Shown here piece after piece: positions 21,271 through 29,463 of a stretch of 64,000 bases of DNA. Origin of the DNA: Gammaproteobacteria bacterium (GTDB lineage: Bacteria > Pseudomonadota > Gammaproteobacteria > Pseudomonadales > Azotimanducaceae); the NCBI GenBank assembly GCA_018656865.1, contig JABHYO010000031.1, positions 1 to 64,000 on the forward strand, read 5' to 3'. A model generated the notes under the pieces. The model saw nothing but the letters and a program-made list of their open reading frames with translations, was not told where the DNA came from and did not search any database. The translations under genes and the position numbers were made by a program. Positions within the stretch are counted from its first letter, which is position 1, and the number at the start of each line of letters is the position of its first letter.

Positions 21271-21492
21271 GTGATGAAAGATTTCATAAAGATCTGTTTT
21301 GGGCTGATGATTGTTTCGGGATGCGAGACCAACCCATACGAGGATTCGGCCGTGGATATCAGGCCTGCCCAAAGTGGTGAGGTGCTTTCAGTCGAGTTAG
21401 AGGAGGGCAATATGATCTGCGTAACGGAGCGGAGTGATCCAGAATCTAGAATGTGCGTGCCCCGCGTACACGTAGAAGCTGGGGAGTCCTGA
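21271..21492 (+). CDS. Small predicted lipoprotein
   Basis: MMKDFIKICFGLMIVSGCETNPYED... with lipobox VSGC; GTG start. Confidence 0.55.
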   Translation: MMKDFIKICFGLMIVSGCETNPYEDSAVDIRPAQSGEVLSVELEEGNMICVTERSDPESRMCVPRVHVEAGES

Positions 21493-21494
21493 CG

Positions 21495-22412
21495 GTGGCG
21501 ACAGGGATTGGCCTGGGGGTTTCACGCTTTCCATTTGATTCTGCGAGAGATTACTGGCGCTGGATTGATTACTGCGAAGAAAGCAGGATCAATTCCATCT
21601 GGCAGACTGATCGGCTGGTGTCGTCAGAAGCAATGCTCGAATGCCTGTCGGCGATGGCGGCCATCGCTGGTCACACGGAACATATTCGTTTCGGGATGAA
21701 TGTGGCGTCGATCGCTCTAAGGGACCCGCTGTTGACTGCAAAACAGTGCGCGACGATTGATTTTCTCAGCGACGGGAGGATGTTGCCGGCGTTTGGGTTG
21801 GGTAGTGCCTTTTCAAGGGACTATGTGGCGACGGGGACACCGACGAAGCGGCGAGGTAAGCGTGCCGATGAAGCTCTGCAACTGCTCAGCCGACTGTGGT
21901 CCGAGGACAGCGTCTCGTTTCAGGGCGAGTTCTACCAGTATGACGATGCCCGCATTGAGCCGAAACCGGCAAATTCGAATATGCCACTCTGGATAGGCGG
22001 TTCAAGCAAAGTGGCGATGGAACGCACCGCAAAGTACGGTACAGGCTGGCTCGGTGGTATTGATACACCGGAACAGGCGAAGTTGGTAGTACAGGGGGTC
22101 AAGCGTGAACTTGAAAAAACCGGTCGATCAATCGACGAGGATCACTACGGTGCTTCATTCATGTTCCGTTTCGGCAGCTTCGAAGACCCGATAGTAACCT
22201 CGACCGCAGAAGGGCTCGTATCAAGGTTAAAGGAAGAGCCCTCGCGCTACCTTGTTGCCGGTACCGGGGGGGATATGATTACCCGCATTCGGGAGTTCAT
22301 CGATGCGGGTTGCGATAAATTCGTGATGATGCCAATGGCGAGTGGCACCCGGGATATGATGGAGCAGACCAGGTTGTTTGTGGAGGAGGTCTTGCCCGAG
22401 TATCCGGGTTGA
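21495..22412 (+). CDS. LLM class flavin-dependent oxidoreductase
   Basis: Likely GTG start inside ORF 21453..22412; luciferase-like motifs (LSDGRMLPAFGLGSAFSRDYVATG, RRGKRADEALQLLSRLWSEDSVSFQGEFYQ). Confidence 0.9.
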   Translation: MATGIGLGVSRFPFDSARDYWRWIDYCEESRINSIWQTDRLVSSEAMLECLSAMAAIAGHTEHIRFGMNVASIALRDPLLTAKQCATIDFLSDGRMLPAFGLGSAFSRDYVATGTPTKRRGKRADEALQLLSRLWSEDSVSFQGEFYQYDDARIEPKPANSNMPLWIGGSSKVAMERTAKYGTGWLGGIDTPEQAKLVVQGVKRELEKTGRSIDEDHYGASFMFRFGSFEDPIVTSTAEGLVSRLKEEPSRYLVAGTGGDMITRIREFIDAGCDKFVMMPMASGTRDMMEQTRLFVEEVLPEYPG

Positions 22413-22492
22413 ATTGTTATCCGGGACAACCGGAGTCGCGCATCAGTGAAGTATCTCTCTGAGATTCTCCGTTCAGAATGCCGCCTTCTTAT

Positions 22493-22873
22493 TTACTCCA
22501 GATGGTCGACAACATCCTGAAACTGCTCGTAAATTTCATCCTCCAGGTAGTCGCGAAACTCCCCGGCATCGAAGTACACGCCCTTGCATGCTGAGCAGCA
22601 TTCAAATTTGATCTCAAACGGATCCGTGTGCACAACATGGTCCATTTTGGTCTTACACTTTGGACAGGGGACATCGAGGATCTCATTGTAGGTGGCGCCA
22701 ACGAATTCATCGCCGACATCCAACTCTTCAGATCCCTCCATCTTCTTTAGCATTTCTTTTTCGAGATGATCGAAAAATAGACCGTAACACTTGGTGCATC
22801 GATCAACTTCCACATCGTTGAAAGTAAGGGGTTGCATTTCCCCCAGGCATTTCGGGCATTGCATGGGATCCAC
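22493..22873 (-). CDS. Zinc-ribbon (zf-TFIIB-like) protein
   Basis: Several CxxC pairs: CPKCLGEMQPL...CTKCYGLFFD; CPKCKTKMDHV...CSACKGVYFDAGE. Confidence 0.85.
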   Translation of the reverse strand: MDPMQCPKCLGEMQPLTFNDVEVDRCTKCYGLFFDHLEKEMLKKMEGSEELDVGDEFVGATYNEILDVPCPKCKTKMDHVVHTDPFEIKFECCSACKGVYFDAGEFRDYLEDEIYEQFQDVVDHLE

Positions 22874-22930
22874 CTGAATGACGCTTGAATGTCAGGTTAA
22901 GCATAGCACAGCGAAGCAGATTCCCGGATG

Positions 22931-25195
22931 TCAGAAGTCGGGTGTGTATATGATCTCGAGACCGGTATAACGTGGCTGGTTGTATTCCGTTAGCGTGATC
23001 AGTGCAGGAACGGATGTGCCACCTGCGTTGACCGGGAGGATGGCTGTCTGCGTGATCTGTTGAATATTTTGAATAAATTCTTTGTTCTTGACGTTATTGC
23101 TGAACAACCGGAACACCCAGTCTTTCCATTCGTAGCTGATCGAAAGGTCCCAGGAAGTCCAGTTCTTAACCTCGCCTTCTGGCAGCAGCGGATAGGTCTG
23201 ATAGTCGCTGAGCAGCCGATAGCCTGCGTAGGTACGCATGGTTCCGGGTCCTATCGGCAGGGAGTAGAGTGCGGATACAAAGAGATTGTCGTCAGGTGCA
23301 TAGGCCGGTGTCAGGCTGGACAGGCTGAGGATGCCACCTGGGGTCGTTAGAGCGGGAATAGAGTACTTGTCGTAGTCTTCGTTAATGTGGCTGTAGATCA
23401 ATCGTAGCTGCAGGTTGTCGATAGGAATACTTTCGACTTCGAGTTCCCAACCGGCGATTTCGACTTGCGAAACATTGTCGAGAATGGATTCGATGCGGCC
23501 ACTGTCAACGACTGCATCGAATCGTTCAACCTTGTTGTCGAGTTCTGTTCGATAGTAGGCGAAGTTCACTCTAAGCCGGTCACTCCACCAGTCGCTTTTT
23601 AGCCCGATTTCAGCACTTCTGGTGGTTTCGGCTCCGTATGAATTACCTGCCGCAGCGGACATGGCGTTTTCGTCAAAGCCGCCTGGAAGAAATCCCTCCG
23701 AGTAGCGCATGTAGATTAGGGCTTCATCGTCTACCTTGTAGGAAAGTCCACCCGAAAGGAGCATTTGTTTGGTGGTTTCTTCACCAACAATAAAGGTCCT
23801 GAGCGGACTGACTACGCTGCCAAGCCTTATTCGAGATGGGCTGTGCTTGAAATCACGGTCTACCTCGGTCCACCGGGCAGATGCATCGGCGATCCATTGA
23901 TCGTTTATAACGTAGTTAACCCCGGCAAAAATGGATTGCAGATCGCTGTCCTGCGAAGAAGTCAGTTCCTGAATTTCGTTGGCTGCATGTCCCTCTGTGA
24001 AACCGGCGTCACCAAGCTGTTTCAGGATGTCGAGTTCCTGCTGAAAGATGTCATATTCTGTATTGAGGAAGTAGGCACCAAACTGATAGCTGAGATTCTC
24101 GGAGTATTCACGACTGAGACGGAACTCCTGACTGAACTGTTTGTATTTCTGAGCTTGGTTGACGTGGTAAAAGTCGGCATTGGATGCGTCGAGATCGAGA
24201 GCAGACTGTTCATCGGTTTTTCGGTGGCCGGTGATGCTTGTGACATCGTGTCCGGCGACTGAAAAGTCGACCCGGAGGGTATGATAGTCACCGTCGAATT
24301 GGCGATCGTTGCTGAAGTTCTGCGCAGTGGTATTTAGCGAATCCAATTCAGGGTTGCCAACTCCTCTGCGACAATTGGGGAACTGAAGTGATCTCGTCGT
24401 TGTGCACAGTAGATCCGTTGGTGCGCTGATATTGAGGAGCGCTGGCGTTGTCTCGTCGCTGTTTTCGCTGTCATAGGTATAAGTGAGAGAAAATAGATCC
24501 CTAAAGTCCCAGCTAATGGTCGTTGAGAACAGCGAGTAGTCTTCTGTGTTTTCATCACGCTCTGAGAATACATTTTTCATATAGTCCCCGCCGCGGTCGC
24601 GGAGGTGACCTGCGATCTTGGCGTTCAGACCGTCAACAATTGGGAAGTTTACGACCACATCGGTTTGCCGGCGTTTGTGTGTGCCGACACTGGCGCGGAG
24701 GTCGACGTCGAACTCTCCAGTTGGCCTGGTTCTCTCGATATGGATGCTGCCAGATAGATTCGGATCGCCGTCAAGTGTCCCCTGCGGGCCTCTTGCAACC
24801 TCGATTTTGTCGAAGTCGAAAAGAACCTGAAGCCTGCCGGTATGTGTTCCGACATAGACACCGTCGATATTGACGGCTACTGCAGGATCGAATGACTTCG
24901 CCGCATTGTTGGAACCAAGACCTCTGATGGCGATAGCGGCGCCCCTGGGCGTCGTGTTCATCCGATCGACGATGAGTCCCGGCACGCGGCTTTCAATATC
25001 CTCAAGATCAGATCGATAGCTGGATTCCATTTCTTCCTTGGTCAGCACGGTGACAGAGTGGGGTACCCACTGAACCTGCTCCTCCTCGAAACGTATCTTG
25101 GAAGTCAATTCATCCAGTTTCTGGAGTTCTTCTTCTGCCACTGCTGACAGGCTGATCCATGTTATCGCCAGCGCGATTGATGTAATTGGTCTCAT
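22931..25195 (-). CDS. TonB-dependent receptor
   Basis: Plug motif (VPGLIVDRMNTTPRGAAIAIRGLGSNN...VDGVYVG-like, KIEVARGPQGTL) and beta-barrel to terminal F. Confidence 0.93.
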   Translation of the reverse strand: MRPITSIALAITWISLSAVAEEELQKLDELTSKIRFEEEQVQWVPHSVTVLTKEEMESSYRSDLEDIESRVPGLIVDRMNTTPRGAAIAIRGLGSNNAAKSFDPAVAVNIDGVYVGTHTGRLQVLFDFDKIEVARGPQGTLDGDPNLSGSIHIERTRPTGEFDVDLRASVGTHKRRQTDVVVNFPIVDGLNAKIAGHLRDRGGDYMKNVFSERDENTEDYSLFSTTISWDFRDLFSLTYTYDSENSDETTPALLNISAPTDLLCTTTRSLQFPNCRRGVGNPELDSLNTTAQNFSNDRQFDGDYHTLRVDFSVAGHDVTSITGHRKTDEQSALDLDASNADFYHVNQAQKYKQFSQEFRLSREYSENLSYQFGAYFLNTEYDIFQQELDILKQLGDAGFTEGHAANEIQELTSSQDSDLQSIFAGVNYVINDQWIADASARWTEVDRDFKHSPSRIRLGSVVSPLRTFIVGEETTKQMLLSGGLSYKVDDEALIYMRYSEGFLPGGFDENAMSAAAGNSYGAETTRSAEIGLKSDWWSDRLRVNFAYYRTELDNKVERFDAVVDSGRIESILDNVSQVEIAGWELEVESIPIDNLQLRLIYSHINEDYDKYSIPALTTPGGILSLSSLTPAYAPDDNLFVSALYSLPIGPGTMRTYAGYRLLSDYQTYPLLPEGEVKNWTSWDLSISYEWKDWVFRLFSNNVKNKEFIQNIQQITQTAILPVNAGGTSVPALITLTEYNQPRYTGLEIIYTPDF

Positions 25196-25262
25196 GAGTT
25201 ACGGCGCAGATTTCTACAGGAACTCATGGTAGGCTGCTTTCAGAGAAAATCAACTGCTGCAC

Positions 25263-25493
25263 ATGGTGGATTCAAAACGCACAGGTGTCTTTTACAGCAA
25301 GTCAGGTGATGACTACGTTGTTCTATGGCAGGGCAGGGAGATCTACCGTTATCAGACCATGCAAGAGTTCGTCAATGCTCACAAGGCAGGGCTGGATGCG
25401 CTGGAGGATAATCAGGCAGACCTCTTAGAGAATTACTATCGCAGTATCGGTATCCATTCAGGGAAAAACCCCGGTAGAAGCGGTCTTCCCTGA
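25263..25493 (+). CDS. Small hypothetical protein
   Basis: 76 aa ORF with plausible composition. Confidence 0.45.
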   Translation: MVDSKRTGVFYSKSGDDYVVLWQGREIYRYQTMQEFVNAHKAGLDALEDNQADLLENYYRSIGIHSGKNPGRSGLP

Positions 25494-25517
25494 CCACGGG
25501 CTGAGGGTGGGCCCGCT

Positions 25518-25760
25518 TTATTCTACCGGTACAACCCTGATGCTGACCGTATGTTCCAGATCGTCTTCGTCCCAGAACAGATGTCGTACATCCTCAACTT
25601 TGACCTTTAACTCCAGCGCTGCACCCGGCGTGGAGAGCAGTCCGAGCCAGTCTTCTCTGCTGATTTCATCGCCGATACTGACGGAAAGGGTTCGTTTCAT
25701 TTCGTGAACGATGGGAATCGTATTGTAGGACTCCATGTAGACTTCTAATGTGTGGCTCAT
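25518..25760 (-). CDS. Hypothetical protein
   Basis: MSHTLEVYMESYNTIPIVHEMKRTLSVSIGDEISREDW...; internal ATG at 25760 preceded by GGAGAA, preferred over the 25826 start. Confidence 0.6.
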   Translation of the reverse strand: MSHTLEVYMESYNTIPIVHEMKRTLSVSIGDEISREDWLGLLSTPGAALELKVKVEDVRHLFWDEDDLEHTVSIRVVPVE

Positions 25761-25828
25761 AATTTTCTCCTGCTGCGCACTGCGCCTTGCTGCTGAGAGG
25801 CATTTAACGACAGACAGCGAGCCCATTA

Positions 25829-25844
25829 TGTGAACACAGTCACA
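25829..25844. promoter_or_regulatory. Candidate CRP/FNR-family binding site (TGTGA-N6-TCACA)
   Basis: TGTGAACACAGTCACA, perfect dyad half-sites, in the divergent intergenic region 25761-25995. Confidence 0.6.
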
Positions 25845-25877
25845 GTTTTTCTGCAGTCGACAGATTTAGTCAAAATT

Positions 25878-25893
25878 CGTGAACCGTGTCACA
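25878..25893. promoter_or_regulatory. Candidate second CRP/FNR-family binding site (CGTGA-N6-TCACA)
   Basis: CGTGAACCGTGTCACA, 49 bp centre-to-centre from the first site. Confidence 0.55.
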
Positions 25894-25995
25894 AACAGAG
25901 TGTGATCCAATCAGCACCAGCACCGGACTCGAGTGACAGGGTTCGATTGTCTGCAGAAGCTTGACAGGCTTTGTCGAGTCAACTAAAAAGCGTCC

Positions 25996-26274
25996 ATGAT
26001 GTCCCGCCGATCAATGCGAACTCTTACTGCAATAGTGCTCAGTGTGCTGATCAGCATGCCCTTGTTGCTGGCGGATGGGCATATTCATGAATTCCCGGCG
26101 AGCGAGGTTAGCTGTGACTATTGCAGCTTCTCGCAAGTTGACTGGGTCGATGTAGAACATGCAGCTGTACGTATTGAAGTCGGGCCGGAAATACGGCTGT
26201 TACTTGATCTGCCTGTTGTTACAAAGCGATTTTTCTATCGAAGGAAACCCCGGGGTCCGCCGTTCCTCTGTTGA
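25996..26274 (+). CDS. Small secreted CxxC protein upstream of a TonB-dependent receptor
   Basis: Signal peptide (IVLSVLISMPLLLADG) then SCDYCSF; 33 nt upstream of the receptor. Confidence 0.65.
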   Translation: MMSRRSMRTLTAIVLSVLISMPLLLADGHIHEFPASEVSCDYCSFSQVDWVDVEHAAVRIEVGPEIRLLLDLPVVTKRFFYRRKPRGPPFLC

Positions 26275-26307
26275 TTAAAATTTTATCAACCAAGAGGGAT
26301 TACTCCA

Positions 26308-28443
26308 TTGAAGATTCAAAGTCTGGCCATCTGGCTAATGGCGATCGGCTCAACTGCCGTCGCCGATCATCATAAAAATACAAATCATCACGTCGAAGAA
26401 ATTGTCGTCAGTGCACCATTTCAAAAGACAAGCGCTGAATCGGCCATGCCGGTGGGTGTGCTTTCGGGGGAGGATCTCCGTAAAGCTGTTGCCAACAATC
26501 TTGGTGACACGCTGAATACTCAGCTCGGTGTACACAGTGCTTCATTTGGACCCGGCGTCGGTCATGCCGTGATTCGGGGTCAGTCCGGTAACCGGGTTCA
26601 GGTGATGCAAAACAGTGTCAACACGACTGATGCTTCGGCCATCAGTCCCGATCATGCAGATGGCATCGAACCGCTCCTGGCAAAACGGATCGAAGTCGTG
26701 CGCGGTCCGTCGACCCTGCTATATGGCAATGGCGCTGTGGGCGGCATAGTCAATGTTGTGGATGACAGGGTACCGGAAGAGCTCCATGACGGTCCTGAAT
26801 TGATCGCGGAGCAAAGTTATGATTCCGTCAGTCATGAAAACAAGACCGTGTTCAGGCTGGAAGCTTCGGCACGATCAATCAGTCTTTATGCTGCAGGTAC
26901 TTATCGTTACAACAACGATGTGAAGGTTCATGGGCTCGCCATCGATGAAGCTGCCTTGTTTCCGAGGAGTGAGTTTCCGAGGAGTGAGTTCCCGGTGGGT
27001 GATCAGGGAGAGGAAGTCGACAACACAGATGGCTTTATAGCCAATTCAGATGGCCTGTCAAAGAGCGGTACCGTGGGGTTGTCCTGGATTGGCGGTCGGG
27101 GATTTATTGGATTGTCAGTGAGCCATCAGGACAGTGGCTATGGACTGCCGCCGGGAGCTCATGAACATGAAGAGGAGCACGAAGAGGGTGAAGCTGACGA
27201 GATCCATGATGAAGAATTTGACGAGTTTGTACGAATTGAACTTGGTCAGCGCAGATACGATCTGACGGGAGAGTATCGATTCGAAGAGGGGTTTCTGGAT
27301 AGCGTTCGTGGCACGGTCAGCTACACGGATTATGACCATAGGGAAGTAGAATTCAGTGATACTGTCAATCCTGGGACAGTTTTCGAAAATGACGGTATCG
27401 AAAGCCGAATTGTATTCAGGCAGGTACCCCGTGGTATTTGGGACGGGGTGCTGGGTCTGCAGCTGACCGATACGAAGTTCAGTGCATTGGGTGACGAAGC
27501 CTTCATTCCGGAAACGGACAAAGAAGCCATAGCCTTGTTTACTGTTCAGAGGTTCGAGCTGGACCGGTGGATCTGGGAACTTGGTGCCCGGGTTGAGCGT
27601 AATCGCCTGGACCTCGGTGGCGGGTGCGACTCCAGCGAAACAACAACCAGCCTGGGTGTCAGCCTGCTCTACGACATATCCTCAGAAGACAACTTATCGT
27701 TTAGCGTGTCCAGATCGGAACGTGCTCCAACGATAGAAGAGCGTTATTCCAATGTGAGCGTGACGAATTGTAGTGTACCGGCGATCGACGAAATGCTGGT
27801 ATTTCATGCGGCCACGGCGCTGGTTGAGATTGGTAATCCCGATCTGGTCAAGGAAACTTCATTCAATCTTGAGCTGGGATACAGTAAGTACGTCGGTGAC
27901 TGGACAGCGGAGCTGAATCTCTATTACAACCGGGTTGATGACTATATCCTGCTGGCGTCTACAGAGATTGAAATCAACGAGCGGCCCGTCAACCTCTATC
28001 GTTCGACAGATTCGACCTTCTACGGTGTCGAGGCGCAGTTGTCATGGTTCATAGCCTTGCCAAAGGGCAATGAATTGATCCTGAGATTGCAGGGAGATCT
28101 GGTCCGGGCTGAGTTCGATGATGGAGGTAATCTGCCACGAATGCCGCCTGCAAGAGTGAGCGCTGGCATTGCGTACGATGAACACAACTGGTCTGTCGAT
28201 CTTTCTCTCATGCGCGTCTTCGATCAGTCACGAATAGCACCTCGTGAACGGGAGACTGACGGCTACACCAGCCTCGGTCTGTATGGTGACTATCATTTGG
28301 AAGTAGGCGACAGTGAATTTTTGTTCTTCATCAAAGGCAGTAATCTGCTGGACGAGGAAATTCGTAACCACACATCGTTTCTTAAAAATTTCGCACCAGG
28401 AGCAGGGCGAAGTATTCGATTTGGAGTTCGCTTTACCTACTGA
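26308..28443 (+). CDS. TonB-dependent receptor, candidate zinc receptor (ZnuD-like)
   Basis: Plug/barrel motifs (IEVVRGPSTLLYGNGAVGGIVNVVDDRVP; ends GVRFTY), His-rich N-terminus DHHKNTNHH and acidic/His-rich loop HEHEEEHEEGEADEIHDEEFDEF; TTG start. Confidence 0.88.
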   Translation: MKIQSLAIWLMAIGSTAVADHHKNTNHHVEEIVVSAPFQKTSAESAMPVGVLSGEDLRKAVANNLGDTLNTQLGVHSASFGPGVGHAVIRGQSGNRVQVMQNSVNTTDASAISPDHADGIEPLLAKRIEVVRGPSTLLYGNGAVGGIVNVVDDRVPEELHDGPELIAEQSYDSVSHENKTVFRLEASARSISLYAAGTYRYNNDVKVHGLAIDEAALFPRSEFPRSEFPVGDQGEEVDNTDGFIANSDGLSKSGTVGLSWIGGRGFIGLSVSHQDSGYGLPPGAHEHEEEHEEGEADEIHDEEFDEFVRIELGQRRYDLTGEYRFEEGFLDSVRGTVSYTDYDHREVEFSDTVNPGTVFENDGIESRIVFRQVPRGIWDGVLGLQLTDTKFSALGDEAFIPETDKEAIALFTVQRFELDRWIWELGARVERNRLDLGGGCDSSETTTSLGVSLLYDISSEDNLSFSVSRSERAPTIEERYSNVSVTNCSVPAIDEMLVFHAATALVEIGNPDLVKETSFNLELGYSKYVGDWTAELNLYYNRVDDYILLASTEIEINERPVNLYRSTDSTFYGVEAQLSWFIALPKGNELILRLQGDLVRAEFDDGGNLPRMPPARVSAGIAYDEHNWSVDLSLMRVFDQSRIAPRERETDGYTSLGLYGDYHLEVGDSEFLFFIKGSNLLDEEIRNHTSFLKNFAPGAGRSIRFGVRFTY

Positions 28444-28468
28444 ACTTCAAATCGACTCATCAAAGCGA

Positions 28469-28783
28469 CTATTTGGTTCCAATAGCGATAGCAATGAGAT
28501 CGTCTTCAACCTTTACGGGGAAGGTCTTAATCGGCGCAAAGGCAGGGGAGCTCAAAGCTTCACCTGTGGTGAGGTTGAATTCCGCGCCGTGGTAGGGACA
28601 GGTAATGCATCTGTTGACGATTGAACCACCCTCCAAGGCTAAGGCTTCGTGGGAACAATAGTAGGAGACAGCGAAATATTCATCTCCATCCCGGCAGAGC
28701 AATATCTCCTCCCCTTCAAGTTCGATGCGGAGCTGGGTTTTGGATTCCAGCTCCGAAACTGCGGCAACAACGTGAAAGATCAT
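28469..28783 (-). CDS. Rieske 2Fe-2S domain protein
   Basis: YCSHEALAL...CPYHGAEFNL Rieske CxH...CxxH motif. Confidence 0.92.
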   Translation of the reverse strand: MIFHVVAAVSELESKTQLRIELEGEEILLCRDGDEYFAVSYYCSHEALALEGGSIVNRCITCPYHGAEFNLTTGEALSSPAFAPIKTFPVKVEDDLIAIAIGTK

Positions 28784-28959
28784 TCGTCTGGTGGAGTTTG
28801 GGAAGACGGTATTTAAGCAGTTTCCCTAATTACCTGCCACGGTCATGCAATGGAAAATCGTGAAGATGCGTTGAAAAAGGTGACCGAAAGATGCGTGATC
28901 ACTCGAATCTGAATAGACTGCGTGTATGCTTCAGGATTGGCGTCTAAAAGGAGAACATT

Positions 28960-29337
28960 GTGTCTATTGAAGAAAACAAGGAATTGGCAAAAAAGGTTCT
29001 GGCCAGCGGTCTGGATCTTGTGGAATTCCTGGCTGAAGATGCGGAGTGGGTTATTCCGGGGTTCGGCACCTATCGGGGAAAGGATGAGATTAATTCCAAA
29101 CTACTGGCTCCAACGGGGGGAATGATTGAGAGTATGGGCAGCTCGGTTATTACCAATATTGTTGCCGAGGGGGATTGGGTCGTCGTTCAGTCCTATGCGA
29201 AAGACAGAAAGCTCAAGAACGGTAAGGAATATAACAATACTTACTGCCAGGTCTTTAAGATCGTAGATGGCCTGGTTCAACACATCACCGAGTACGCAGA
29301 CACTGCATATGCAAAAGAAGTTTTTGCCGGAGGTTAA
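28960..29337 (+). CDS. NTF2/SnoaL-like protein
   Basis: LAEDAEWVIPGFGTYRGKDEINSKLL...FKIVDGLVQHITEYADTAYAKEVF. Confidence 0.85.
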   Translation: MSIEENKELAKKVLASGLDLVEFLAEDAEWVIPGFGTYRGKDEINSKLLAPTGGMIESMGSSVITNIVAEGDWVVVQSYAKDRKLKNGKEYNNTYCQVFKIVDGLVQHITEYADTAYAKEVFAGG

Positions 29338-29463
29338 TTGCGTTTACTCGGGGAAACTCCGCCGCAGGGCCAGGCCTCAATTTTATGGGTCAGAACTGGG
29401 TGGCTCGCATCCACGGGTAGCATGGGGTAATGTAGCCCGCTCTATGTATTTCGGCCATTCACT

